Source: [Anoxybacillus] calidus (GTDB lineage: Bacteria; Bacillota; Bacilli; Bacillales; Anoxybacillaceae). From it: a stretch of 64,000 nt of DNA. This document shows, piece after piece, positions 1-8,797 of the stretch. The notes under the pieces were generated by a model. The model did not search any database. It saw only the letters and a list, made by a program, of their open reading frames with translations, and had not been told where the DNA came from. A program made the translations under genes and the position numbers. Position 1 is the first letter of the stretch; the number at the start of each line of letters is the position of its first letter. Location: the NCBI RefSeq assembly GCF_013760845.1, contig NZ_JACDUU010000003.1, positions 118,509 through 182,508 on the forward strand. The letters are read 5' to 3'.

Positions 1-204
1 GCTGACATGGCGTTTATTGCAACAGAATGGGACATGATTAAAACCCTTCCTTTACAACAATATTGTGACTTAATGAATAACCCAGTGATTTTTGATGGGA
101 GAAATTGTTATTCGTTAAACGAAGTACAATCATATCCGATTACCTATATTTCGATTGGAAGAAAAGAAATTATTCAAAAAGAAAGTGTGGACTTAAATTG
201 TTAG
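1..204 (+). CDS. UDP-glucose 6-dehydrogenase, C-terminal fragment (runs off the left edge)
   Basis: The window opens inside this gene; the frame is open from base 1 and stops at TAG ending at 204. The visible 67 residues carry the C-terminal signature of UDP-glucose/GDP-mannose dehydrogenases: a TEWD motif followed by NPVIFDGRN and a closing YISIGR. Such enzymes oxidise UDP-glucose to UDP-glucuronate in the cytoplasm for teichuronic acid or exopolysaccharide synthesis. It is distinct from the second dehydrogenase at 16912, which has UDP-ManNAc dehydrogenase features. A terminator follows within 20 bases, so it ends its transcription unit. The NAD-binding half is outside the window, so substrate cannot be checked. 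tuaD/ugd-type is likely. Confidence 0.85.
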   Translation, partial: ADMAFIATEWDMIKTLPLQQYCDLMNNPVIFDGRNCYSLNEVQSYPITYISIGRKEIIQKESVDLNC

Positions 205-218
205 CGCAAGCAATGAGC

Positions 219-263
219 AGATCGACAAGTGAAGGGCATTATCTGGAACTTGTCGATTTTTTT
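219..263 (+). terminator. Intrinsic terminator after the dehydrogenase fragment
   Basis: A 10-bp perfect stem (221-230 with 248-257, ATCGACAAGT and its complement) is followed by a run of seven T. It separates the dehydrogenase from the SLH amidase. Confidence 0.8.
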
Positions 264-297
264 ATGGTGCTTTTGTCGAAATAGACCGATTGGGTTA

Positions 298-326
298 TTC
301 AGGAAATGTATCCATTATGATAGAAT
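298..326 (+). promoter_or_regulatory. Predicted sigma-A promoter with extended -10 for the SLH amidase
   Basis: TG-A-TAGAAT lies at 318-326, an extended -10 hexamer, with a weak TTCAGG at 298-303 as -35 (17-bp spacer). The same TGNTAGAATA core recurs upstream of other surface genes in this window. Predicted from pattern only. Confidence 0.4.
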
Positions 327-374
327 AATAGAAAAAATATAGAAAAACATATCGAAAAAGGAGAGCATGGAAGT

Positions 375-1769
375 ATGAGAAAAGGAGTATTTGTCATTTT
401 TTGTTTGTTGTTGGTCATCGGAGCATCTGGTCCTCTCAACCATGCTTTTGCTGCTAATACTTTTTATGATGTCGGTGCATCTCATCGTGCGAAAGAAGAA
501 ATTTATTATTTGGCACAAGGGCAAATTGTTAGAGGAAATTCATCTGGATATTTCTTTCCAGACAGCTATGTCACAAGAGCGGAGGCGGCTGCCATCATCG
601 GAAGGTCTCTCAATTTCGATGGAACGCAACGACCAACGACTTTTACTGATGTAGGGAAGGCACATTTTGCTTCTGGATACATACAAGAAGCTGCAAATCG
701 AAAGATTATTACCGGTTATAAGGACGGTTCTTTTCACCCGAATCAACTCGTAACAAGAGGCGAAATGGCACTGCTTATGAGCCGGGCTTACTCATTCGAC
801 GCGAGTACGATATCAGCTGCTATTCAATCGCTTATAACAAAAGGAATTGCGCAAGGGATGGCAGATGGAACGTTTGGCAAGGACAAGCCTATTAAACGCT
901 CGGATTTTGCTGTGTTTATTGCTAGAGCGATTCACCCAAAATATCGTGTAAACTATCAAGCTACTGCTATTCAAGAAGCTACCGTAAATACTTCATCTCT
1001 TAACGTTCGCAAAGGACCTTCTACAAACTTTGACGTCGTTGGCAAGCTCAATAAAGGACAAAAAGTGGAGATCCTGCATAAAGTCGGCAGTTGGGCCTAC
1101 ATTCGCACTGCAAACATGGAAGGATTTGTACATACAAACTACCTTGATGGGGTTCATCAAAATGATAAGTTACAGGAGTATTTAAAAACACAAACGATTA
1201 TTATTGATCCTGGTCACGGCGGCCATGATCCAGGTACGGTAGGCAACGGCTTAAAAGAAAAAGACATCACTCTCAGTGTTGGCTTAAAAGTAAAATCTCT
1301 ATTTCAAGGTACAGGGTTTAACATCGCTTTAACGCGCGAGAAGGATGTATATGTGGCTTTAAGCGATAGGGTTGCTTTTGCCAAAAAAATGAACGGAGAT
1401 GTATTTGTCAGTATTCATGTGAATTCGGGTGGCGGAACTGGAACAGAAACGTTTTATTATAGCTCTGCTGCTACCAATCCGTACGTTGAAAAGAGCAAAA
1501 AGCTTGCCCAATTTATTAAAGACCGCTTGATTGAAGCATGGAATTTAAATGACCGTGGTGTTAAAAAAGGGAATCTACATGTGCTTCGGGAAAACAATAT
1601 GCCTGCTACTCTAGTAGAGTTGGGCTTTATTGATAATAAAACAGATGTTGCAAAGCTAAGTTCTTCATATTGGCAAGAGAAAGCGGCTAAGGCCATTTAT
1701 CTCGGGATTTTAGACTATTATGAGTCTGAAGGAATTGAACTTCAGCCTTTATATGATCGTGTTCAATAG
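375..1769 (+). CDS. SLH-anchored N-acetylmuramoyl-L-alanine amidase
   Basis: A secreted cell-wall hydrolase of 464 residues that cleaves the amide bond between muramic acid and the stem peptide. Residues 1-27 form a signal peptide ending in AFA-A. Three SLH repeats (about 28-190, with FTDV and TRAE/TRGE motifs) bind the pyruvylated secondary cell wall polymer. A bacterial SH3 domain spans about 202-257. The C-terminal Amidase_3 domain (about 272-455) shows the zinc ligands H281 (DPGHGG), E295 (LKEKD) and H348 (SIHVN) and the catalytic E415 (VELGFI). The start at ATG 375 follows AAAAGGAGAG at 356-365; an ATG at 370 is in a frame that stops at once. It is the first of two same-strand SLH enzymes, 90 bases ahead of the subtilase. 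All active-site residues are present. Confidence 0.93.
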   Translation: MRKGVFVIFCLLLVIGASGPLNHAFAANTFYDVGASHRAKEEIYYLAQGQIVRGNSSGYFFPDSYVTRAEAAAIIGRSLNFDGTQRPTTFTDVGKAHFASGYIQEAANRKIITGYKDGSFHPNQLVTRGEMALLMSRAYSFDASTISAAIQSLITKGIAQGMADGTFGKDKPIKRSDFAVFIARAIHPKYRVNYQATAIQEATVNTSSLNVRKGPSTNFDVVGKLNKGQKVEILHKVGSWAYIRTANMEGFVHTNYLDGVHQNDKLQEYLKTQTIIIDPGHGGHDPGTVGNGLKEKDITLSVGLKVKSLFQGTGFNIALTREKDVYVALSDRVAFAKKMNGDVFVSIHVNSGGGTGTETFYYSSAATNPYVEKSKKLAQFIKDRLIEAWNLNDRGVKKGNLHVLRENNMPATLVELGFIDNKTDVAKLSSSYWQEKAAKAIYLGILDYYESEGIELQPLYDRVQ

Positions 1770-1859
1770 GGAGCAAATATTCCTTTTTTTACAAGAAGAA
1801 AACGATCATGAAAACTAGTAAACTGGTAATAGATTTCTTTATATTGAGAGGTTGTTTGC

Positions 1860-3782
1860 ATGAAGAGATTGCTTCATTTCCTATTAACTTTTGTAGTTCT
1901 CGTCATGGTGTGTTTTGCTCCCGCTAACGTTTCTTTTGCATCGGAAGTCAAGCGTGAAGATGTCATTGTTCTCTTTAAAAACGACATTGATGAAAGTATT
2001 ATTGAGAAGCTTCAAGGAAAGGTATATCAACGGTTTGAAACGATTCATGCTTTATCTGTAAGCATGCCGTCGGCTAATGTCCCTGTTTTACGCCAACATC
2101 CAGAAGTCAAGTTTGTTCAGCAAGATCAATTGCTTACTATTCAAGGACAAGTGGTTGGCTGGGGGATGACGAAAACAAAGGCGAACCAAGTGCACCCTCA
2201 AGGCGTTACCGGAAAAGGAGTTAAGATTGCTGTTTTAGATACAGGGATTGATACAAAGCATCCTGATTTGCATGTATCGGGCGGCGCTTGCCTGCTTACT
2301 GAATGCCCGAAATCCTACAATGATGACAATGGGCATGGCACCCATGTAGCAGGTATTATTGCAGCGAAAAACAATAGTATCGGAACAATTGGGGTAGCTC
2401 CTGATGCAAGCATATATGCTGTGAAAGTGCTTGATAGCGAGGGAGTAGGAACAACCTCTACCGTTTTAGCAGGGATTGATTGGGCCATTCGACACCATAT
2501 GGATATTATTAATTTAAGTCTTTCTACGCCTGAATCTGACCCTGCGTTAAAGGCGATGATTGATAAAGCCTATCAGCAAGGGATTCTTATTGTTTCTGCT
2601 GTCGGGAATAATGGGAATTCCCAAGGAACAGGGGATACCGTTGAATATCCTGCTAAATATGACAATGTGATTGCTGTTTCGGCCATTAATCAAAACAATG
2701 TTCGGGTTTCTATCTCAGCGACAGGTCCAGAAGTTGAAGTAGCGGCTCCTGGGGAAGCTATTTACAGCACGGTTCCTGTAGCTTATGATTTTGACGGTAA
2801 TAATAACGGATATACATGGATGACGGGGACGTCGATGGCTGCTCCGTTTGTAAGCGGCATATTGGCTTTATATAAACAACAGTATCCGTATAAAACCAAT
2901 GTCGAACTACGCGAGCTGTTAAAAACAAATGCAGTTGATTTAGGCAATCCCGGCAAAGACAATTGGTACGGTTATGGACTGGTACAGACTGAAGGAAGCG
3001 AACCGCCGCAGATTGGCGTGCAACTACAATTGAGTAAAGGCGGAATTGTAAAATTTTCTATAAAGTCACTTGGAGACAATGTTCAAGGATATAACGTGTA
3101 TCGTAACGGTAAAAAAGTGAAAGAGTTACAGACTAGTTTGACGTTTACCGACTATGTATTAAAAGGAACTTACCATTATCAGTTTTCTACGATATCTAGC
3201 AAAGGAAAAGAATCTTCGCTGTCTAGCCCATTTACCGTAACCGTTTCATCGCCATATTATAAAGATTTGACAAATGAAAACTGGTATGCACCTCATATTA
3301 TCTATTTATCAAGCCAAGGTGTTGTCACTGGTTTCAATGATAGTACGGTAAGACCGAAATCGCTTGTGAAACGGGCTGAAGCAGTTGCTATGTTAGGTCG
3401 TGCGTTAGGCTTTAATTCAACAAAGCGAAAAACGGTGTTTAAAGATGTAGATCCTGGGAGCTTTGCGTCTGGTTATATTCAATCAGCGTATGAGCAAGGA
3501 ATTGTGAGTGGATTTCCGGATGGTACTTTCCGTCCCGACCAGCCGGTAACTCGGGCAGAAATGGCCATTTTGCTATCAAGGGCCTATCAATTAAGTGACG
3601 CAAGCAGTGTTACGTTTAAAGACGTGACGGAGGGCGTGACGGGATATGCTGAGATTTATAAAGTTGCTTCGGCTAATATTACAAAAGGATATCCTGATGG
3701 AACATTTAAACCATATCAATATATGACCCGTTCAGAGTTTTCCGTATTTGTGGCAAGAGCTGAAAATGAAGAATTTAAATAA
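1860..3782 (+). CDS. SLH-anchored subtilisin-like serine protease (S8)
   Basis: A 640-residue surface protease. Residues 1-27 are a signal peptide and about 34-92 an inhibitor-I9 type propeptide. The S8 catalytic domain (about 100-375) contains D127 (AVLDTGID), H159 (NGHGTHVAG), oxyanion N250 and nucleophile S325 (GTSMAAP). C144 and C149 could form a disulfide. A fibronectin-III-like linker spans about 385-460, and three SLH repeats (about 465-640) anchor it to the wall polymer. In the amidase upstream the SLH block is N-terminal, so the two neighbours have opposite domain order. Likely roles are processing of surface proteins or nutrient proteolysis; the substrate cannot be deduced. A bidirectional terminator lies just after the stop. 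Confidence 0.93.
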   Translation: MKRLLHFLLTFVVLVMVCFAPANVSFASEVKREDVIVLFKNDIDESIIEKLQGKVYQRFETIHALSVSMPSANVPVLRQHPEVKFVQQDQLLTIQGQVVGWGMTKTKANQVHPQGVTGKGVKIAVLDTGIDTKHPDLHVSGGACLLTECPKSYNDDNGHGTHVAGIIAAKNNSIGTIGVAPDASIYAVKVLDSEGVGTTSTVLAGIDWAIRHHMDIINLSLSTPESDPALKAMIDKAYQQGILIVSAVGNNGNSQGTGDTVEYPAKYDNVIAVSAINQNNVRVSISATGPEVEVAAPGEAIYSTVPVAYDFDGNNNGYTWMTGTSMAAPFVSGILALYKQQYPYKTNVELRELLKTNAVDLGNPGKDNWYGYGLVQTEGSEPPQIGVQLQLSKGGIVKFSIKSLGDNVQGYNVYRNGKKVKELQTSLTFTDYVLKGTYHYQFSTISSKGKESSLSSPFTVTVSSPYYKDLTNENWYAPHIIYLSSQGVVTGFNDSTVRPKSLVKRAEAVAMLGRALGFNSTKRKTVFKDVDPGSFASGYIQSAYEQGIVSGFPDGTFRPDQPVTRAEMAILLSRAYQLSDASSVTFKDVTEGVTGYAEIYKVASANITKGYPDGTFKPYQYMTRSEFSVFVARAENEEFK

Positions 3783-3818
3783 TGGTGTACACAAAAGCTT
3801 GATTTTCATTCAATAAAG

Positions 3819-3858
3819 AAGGGATATCTCCATGATGGGGAGATATCCCTTTTTCTTT
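3819..3858. terminator. Bidirectional intrinsic terminator between convergent protease genes
   Basis: Stem 3819-3831 / 3839-3851 (core GGGATATCTCC) with a 7-base loop, T-rich on the + side and preceded by A residues that give T on the - side. It serves both the SLH subtilase (+) and the large subtilase (-). Confidence 0.85.
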
Positions 3859-3859
3859 T

Positions 3860-6800
3860 TTATTCTTCTCTCACAATTAGTTTATACGGGCTGATGCTTG
3901 CATTTCCAAATACGTCTTCGACTTTAATAAAGTATTTTCCTTGTTTAAGCTTCTTGACTAAATATTCGGCATCTCCGCTGCGGTAATAATCCGCTTTGCC
4001 AACTTGGTTACCTTTTGCGTCATAAACCGTAATAACTCCGTCAAGGTCTGAAGGGAGCTCAAGCTTAAATTTATATGTCCGTTCTTCATAGGCTGTAAAC
4101 ACATAGTAGTCGGCATCGCCTTTATGATTTGTTACGTTCATATAGCCGCTGCCATAGAATGTGTTTTTGTTCGCCTTTTTCAAAGTAGTCCGTTTGGACG
4201 GAATATTATTTCTCACAACTGAACCTTCATCTTCATCTTTTAAATCCGCTTTTGCTAATGTGAATTTGTATGGCATTAACGAAGCAGTGTCTCCAAAGTA
4301 GTTCAGCGTGACGATAAAGTAGCCTTTCGTTTTTGCGGCTCTAAATGCCCCGCGCTCTTCCTCATTATATAAGCCACGGTCGGTGAGCAGTTCTTTTCCT
4401 TCTTCCTCTTTATCTAACTTTTTGTTGCCGTTTGTATCTTCGATGACAATGACTACTGGATCAATCGGTGCTAACAGCTCTTTTGGCAGTTTCGCATATT
4501 TAGCAGGAATACTTAACGGTTCCGTAACAAATCCGTAAAGTCCGTTCTGCTCAGGTTTGAAGTAGTAGATGTCTACATCTTGAGCGGATGCGAAATTTCC
4601 TGTTATTTCCTTGAGTCCGATTTTTGTTGCTTTTTCAAAGTCATCATTATCCTCAAATTTGTCTGCTACACCGCTTACGAGTAATTTAGAAGTAAATGTA
4701 TATGATTTAAACGATGGACGGTATGTTTTTTCGTTCAATTTAATATAGTAAGTTTTGCCGCCTTTTAAGCCAACTTGATAAGGATTTTTCATCTCCAAGT
4801 CGAATTCGTATGAAAGATTAGATCCAATATAAGAGAAGCTTTTTAGTTTTTCATCGTAAGTGAATATTTCCATTGTTGGCACATCATTATGTTCGCCAGA
4901 AGCAAAGCTAAACTCATAAATTCCTGTTTCTTTAGGGGTAAAGGCAAACCAATCTTCATCTCCTGTGTATTGGAAATGACCGCCTGCTGTCTGACCTAAA
5001 TGATAAGGCTGAGCCGCTTTACGTATTGTTTCAATAAAATCGTTGCTGCCAAAGAACATTAATGGATCTAATAAAATCTCTTTTAGCTCTTCTTTTTTCT
5101 CTAAATAGGATTCAATGTTACCCTTCATTAGTTCTTCTTCCGGAAGTTCCTGCATCATTGGAAAACCGTCTTCATCTGGCGGTAAAGTTGTCGAATCAAC
5201 GGTTAACCGGTAAGGAAGGTGAGAAGAGAAGCTTCTTGTTAAATCAATTTCTGGTTCGCCCAATAAAAGCATCATAAATGGATCAAAGAAAGGCTTATTT
5301 GTTACTTCGATTACATACTCCGTGCCTGGCATCGCATTAAATGTGAGCTCTTCGCCCTCGCCATAACCTTTCTCATTGGCAGAATCAATGATAAATTGGT
5401 TTTCTACTGGTTCTTCAGCTGGTGCTTCTCCTTCGAGACCAGGTTCACCTTCCAACTTCTCTACGACATATAAGTTGATGGTCGAATCAATGCCAGGGAC
5501 TCCAGTTAAAGAAACTTGAACGGTTTGCTCAGTTCCTTCTTCAGACTCTGGTACTGTAAAACGGAAATAATCGCTGTCTCCTGGCAGTGGTTTCACTTCT
5601 TCTTTCGGCTGTTCGCCTTTCGGAATGTCTTCCTCAGCCGATTCTTCTGCTTCTGTATTTTTAGTTGATGTGTCCGTATTTTTGCTGTTTTCTGTTAGCT
5701 CGTTTGTAAAGAAGAGCCACCCATGTTTGCTTTGTGAATTATATGGCAGCGATTCAATCAATAAAGGATTTTCTTCATTGTTGCCATCATCTAATTTGTT
5801 CTTTGTCCGGTCAATGGAAAGCGTATACGTTGATTTGCCGCTTTCATTATAATTGCCTAGTGCGTCTTTTACTCCAATGACGATGGTACCGTCTTGCGGA
5901 ACTTCAAATAAGTATCCTTCTTCTTTGCCTGTTGGTACGTCATTGACTGCCGTTTTTATAGATGGTACCGTTTTACCGCTAGGATAGAATAAGATTTCAT
6001 ATTTATAGTCGTAGTTAGCCGTTCCTTTTAACTTTGTTTGAATGTAATCTCCCTTTTGGACTTTAAACTGATACCAATCGGTTTGGTTTAATTTCGTAAT
6101 GGAACCAGTTTGTACGGAAAGGGATGTAACGTTAATGTTTTTTGCTTTCTTTAATACATCTTTTTCGGCAATGCGAGGATTGGCTGGGATATTTTTTGGA
6201 TTGTATTTTAACGCTGCTACTGGATTGACTAATCCATAGCCGTATTTAAGGTCATATCCTTTCGCGCCTAAATCTTTAGCTGTCTTATTTAAAATATAGT
6301 TAATTTCATATGGTGTAAGCTTTGGATTTTGCGACAGCAACATGGCCACTGTTGCCGTAACGACTGGCGTTGCCATTGATGTTCCGCTCAGGTTCATAAA
6401 TGTGGACTTTTTATCTACATCGTAAACAGAGCTATAAATGTCTTCGCCAGGTGCAACCACATCGACGGCAGGTCCATAAGTAGAGAAATCAGCCAATTCA
6501 TTTTTCGCGTTCGTTGCCCCAACCCCGATTACACCTTCATAAGCAGCTGGGTATTCATTCATATTTATTCCTGAGTTACCTGCTGCAGCGACTACAGTGA
6601 TGTTTGCGTCAATCGCTTTTTTGATGGCTTCTTCCACAATCGGTGATGGAACGGATGAGCCTAAGCTTAAGTTAATGACTTGTGCTTTTTGGCGAATCGC
6701 TTCTAAAATTCCTTCTGCTACAATGTAGTCTGAACTGAAAAATGAACGATTAAACACATCAATGGAGATGATTTGCGCATTTGGAAATACTCCGTATCCG

Positions 6801-7477
6801 CCAATCCCGTTTCCTTTCTCCGCTGCGATGATGCCGGCAACATGTGTTCCATGAACATCTACCGCACCTTTTTGTATAGGATTCATGACATTATGGTTTG
6901 CAATGATTTTATTTTTTAATTCCGGGTGGTTGACATCGATTCCAGTGTCGACGACAGCTACTTTTACAGGATGTTTTCCTGCTAGTTTAAGAGCTTGATC
7001 GACTTGCAGCGTTGTAAGGTGATACATCTCATGGCTTTTCACATCATCAGTAGCTGCCTTCGTGAAATAAGCGCTGCGCGATACAGAAACGACGTCTGGA
7101 TGTTTGGCATAAGCGCTTACGACCTCTTCTAACTTCTTCTTGCCGGTAATTTGCACAACATCGTAGTTAAGAGAGGAAATTCGTTTTACGAGCTTAGCTC
7201 CAGCTTTTTGGTGCTCAGTGGATGAAAGGGCATGTTTATATTTAATAATAAGTAGATTTTCGCTAAATCGCTTGTTTCTTTCATCTTTTTGCACCGTATT
7301 CGCTTGTACTTGTTTTGTTGAGCTTTTTAAGTGGAGGCGCTCCAGTACCTGATGAATGTTTCCCGGTTGTTTTAACTCCGCTGCAGAAGCGGCTGTATAA
7401 GGAAGGATTCCTCCAAATGTTAAAGAGACAGCAAGTCCTAATGAAAGTAGTTTTTTAGATGAATTCTTTTTTTTCAA
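3860..7477 (-). CDS. Large secreted subtilisin-like protease with multiple PPC-type domains
   Basis: A 1205-residue secreted S8 protease starting at TTG 7477; GGGAGA on the minus strand about 10 bases upstream supports this start. Residues 1-33 are a signal peptide, and about 70-140 form a propeptide region. The catalytic domain (about 165-425) has D177 (AVVDTGID), H209 (HGTHVAG), oxyanion N301 and S367 (SGTSMATP). The remaining 780 residues contain repeated prepeptidase C-terminal (PPC)-like beta modules, recognisable by repeated DWYxF/DYYxF and EDNDDFEKA motifs, and an acidic, Glu-rich segment near 620-660. There is no SLH domain, so it is probably released or wall-associated in another way. 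It converges on the SLH subtilase. It resembles Vpr/minor extracellular proteases with long C-terminal extensions; the substrate is unknown. Confidence 0.9.
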   Translation of the reverse strand: MKKKNSSKKLLSLGLAVSLTFGGILPYTAASAAELKQPGNIHQVLERLHLKSSTKQVQANTVQKDERNKRFSENLLIIKYKHALSSTEHQKAGAKLVKRISSLNYDVVQITGKKKLEEVVSAYAKHPDVVSVSRSAYFTKAATDDVKSHEMYHLTTLQVDQALKLAGKHPVKVAVVDTGIDVNHPELKNKIIANHNVMNPIQKGAVDVHGTHVAGIIAAEKGNGIGGYGVFPNAQIISIDVFNRSFFSSDYIVAEGILEAIRQKAQVINLSLGSSVPSPIVEEAIKKAIDANITVVAAAGNSGINMNEYPAAYEGVIGVGATNAKNELADFSTYGPAVDVVAPGEDIYSSVYDVDKKSTFMNLSGTSMATPVVTATVAMLLSQNPKLTPYEINYILNKTAKDLGAKGYDLKYGYGLVNPVAALKYNPKNIPANPRIAEKDVLKKAKNINVTSLSVQTGSITKLNQTDWYQFKVQKGDYIQTKLKGTANYDYKYEILFYPSGKTVPSIKTAVNDVPTGKEEGYLFEVPQDGTIVIGVKDALGNYNESGKSTYTLSIDRTKNKLDDGNNEENPLLIESLPYNSQSKHGWLFFTNELTENSKNTDTSTKNTEAEESAEEDIPKGEQPKEEVKPLPGDSDYFRFTVPESEEGTEQTVQVSLTGVPGIDSTINLYVVEKLEGEPGLEGEAPAEEPVENQFIIDSANEKGYGEGEELTFNAMPGTEYVIEVTNKPFFDPFMMLLLGEPEIDLTRSFSSHLPYRLTVDSTTLPPDEDGFPMMQELPEEELMKGNIESYLEKKEELKEILLDPLMFFGSNDFIETIRKAAQPYHLGQTAGGHFQYTGDEDWFAFTPKETGIYEFSFASGEHNDVPTMEIFTYDEKLKSFSYIGSNLSYEFDLEMKNPYQVGLKGGKTYYIKLNEKTYRPSFKSYTFTSKLLVSGVADKFEDNDDFEKATKIGLKEITGNFASAQDVDIYYFKPEQNGLYGFVTEPLSIPAKYAKLPKELLAPIDPVVIVIEDTNGNKKLDKEEEGKELLTDRGLYNEEERGAFRAAKTKGYFIVTLNYFGDTASLMPYKFTLAKADLKDEDEGSVVRNNIPSKRTTLKKANKNTFYGSGYMNVTNHKGDADYYVFTAYEERTYKFKLELPSDLDGVITVYDAKGNQVGKADYYRSGDAEYLVKKLKQGKYFIKVEDVFGNASISPYKLIVREE

Positions 7478-7740
7478 AATAAAAAGACTCTCCCTTCTAT
7501 ATCATTTAATAACATAATATGGCACCGTCTATAATATACCACATTTTACTAAAATATTCCTCTAGTAACCTAAGAAAAATTTCAAAAAATCTGTGAATAG
7601 TAACATATTTGTAATACACTTGTAACATAACAATCTGATAAAATTTGCTAGAATATTCCCGTATCTTGCAAAATTCGATCATAAACATCTGAAAAATACG
7701 GAAAAAGAGCGTGAATTTTGTTTTTTTGGGGATGATGCTG

Positions 7741-8742
7741 ATGAAAAAAGCTATTTCGTTTATATTTGCTCTAGTTGTTCTAATTGCAACGGTTCCTAGA
7801 GTGGAGGCGTCAACGAGCAGAGATGAAGTAGTGAACATTGCTAAAGAACAACTTGGGGCTCCTTATCAATTTGGCGGTACAACACCGAAAGGCTTTGATT
7901 GTTCTGGATTTATCAAGTATGTATTTGATAAAGTTGGAATAGAGCTACCGAGAACAGCGAGTGAACAATATAATACGGGCATCAAAGTTGATAAGGAAGA
8001 TTTACAGCCTGGGGATTTAGTATTTTTCGAGAATACATATAAAGCGGGAATTTCCCATTCTGGTATATACATAGGTGATCAAGAGTTCATCAGCGCCACA
8101 ACCAGCAAAGGAGTCACGACTGCGTCGTTAGACAGTTCTTATTGGGGACCTAAGTTCGCTGGTGGTAAACGGGTCATTGACGATCATCAGCTTCCTCCTG
8201 GCCAATTCTATGACGTAAGTAAAGAGCATCCTGCTTATAAGGCGATTAGCGAGTTAAGCAAAACGGGAATGATTACTGGTTTTGAAGGTTCTTATTTCAA
8301 GCCAGAACTTCATGTCACAAGAGGACAAGCGGCTGCGATTTTAAATCGCTATCTAAAATTAACCGCTTCTTCCAAAACATCATTTAAAGATGTTTCAAGC
8401 GGTATGACTTTTGCTAAAGATATCGCTGCGATTAAAGAAGCTGGAATTATTACTGGGTTTGACGACGGTACGTTTCGCCCAAATGACAAATTAACACGGG
8501 CGCAAATGGCAGTGATTATGGATCGGGCATTTAAAATTAGTTCATTACCTTTTTCTTCTAAAGTTGATGTGAAATATAAAGATGTTTCTACTAAGCATTG
8601 GGCATATACATCCATTATCGCACTGAAAAGGGTTGATTCTACTAACGTATTTAATAGTTTTTACTTCCGGGCTGCCGACTATGCTACAAGGGCAGACTAT
8701 GCCGCTGCAGCTTATGTCGCCATCCAAGCAGCCAAAAAATAA
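7741..8742 (+). CDS. SLH-anchored NlpC/P60 peptidoglycan endopeptidase
   Basis: A secreted hydrolase cutting stem-peptide bonds in peptidoglycan. I place the start at ATG 7741 because GGGG at 7728-7731 lies 9 bases upstream and the protein then begins with a clean signal peptide (residues 1-23, ending VEA); an in-frame GTG at 7711 has no such signal. The NlpC/P60 domain (about 26-150) has catalytic C54 (FDCSGF) and H106 (SHSGIY). The third polar residue, usually His in FIHA-type motifs, is in a FISAT context here (Ser118). Three SLH repeats occupy about 155-330. It diverges from the large protease and shares a bidirectional terminator with the lipoprotein gene downstream. Confidence 0.9.
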   Translation: MKKAISFIFALVVLIATVPRVEASTSRDEVVNIAKEQLGAPYQFGGTTPKGFDCSGFIKYVFDKVGIELPRTASEQYNTGIKVDKEDLQPGDLVFFENTYKAGISHSGIYIGDQEFISATTSKGVTTASLDSSYWGPKFAGGKRVIDDHQLPPGQFYDVSKEHPAYKAISELSKTGMITGFEGSYFKPELHVTRGQAAAILNRYLKLTASSKTSFKDVSSGMTFAKDIAAIKEAGIITGFDDGTFRPNDKLTRAQMAVIMDRAFKISSLPFSSKVDVKYKDVSTKHWAYTSIIALKRVDSTNVFNSFYFRAADYATRADYAAAAYVAIQAAKK

Positions 8743-8760
8743 AATGAACTTTTGTGTATA

Positions 8761-8797
8761 ATAAATCGCACCTTCAGTTGAAGGTGCGATTTATTTT
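8761..8797. terminator. Bidirectional intrinsic terminator
   Basis: A perfect 16-bp stem, 8761-8776 with 8779-8794, and T-rich flanks on both strands. The right arm overlaps the stop codon of the minus-strand lipoprotein gene. Confidence 0.88.

Noticed and set aside
7506..7838. 110-codon minus-strand frame upstream of the large protease
   Set aside because: It overlaps the NlpC gene start and the intergenic promoter area, has no ribosome site and no recognisable features.
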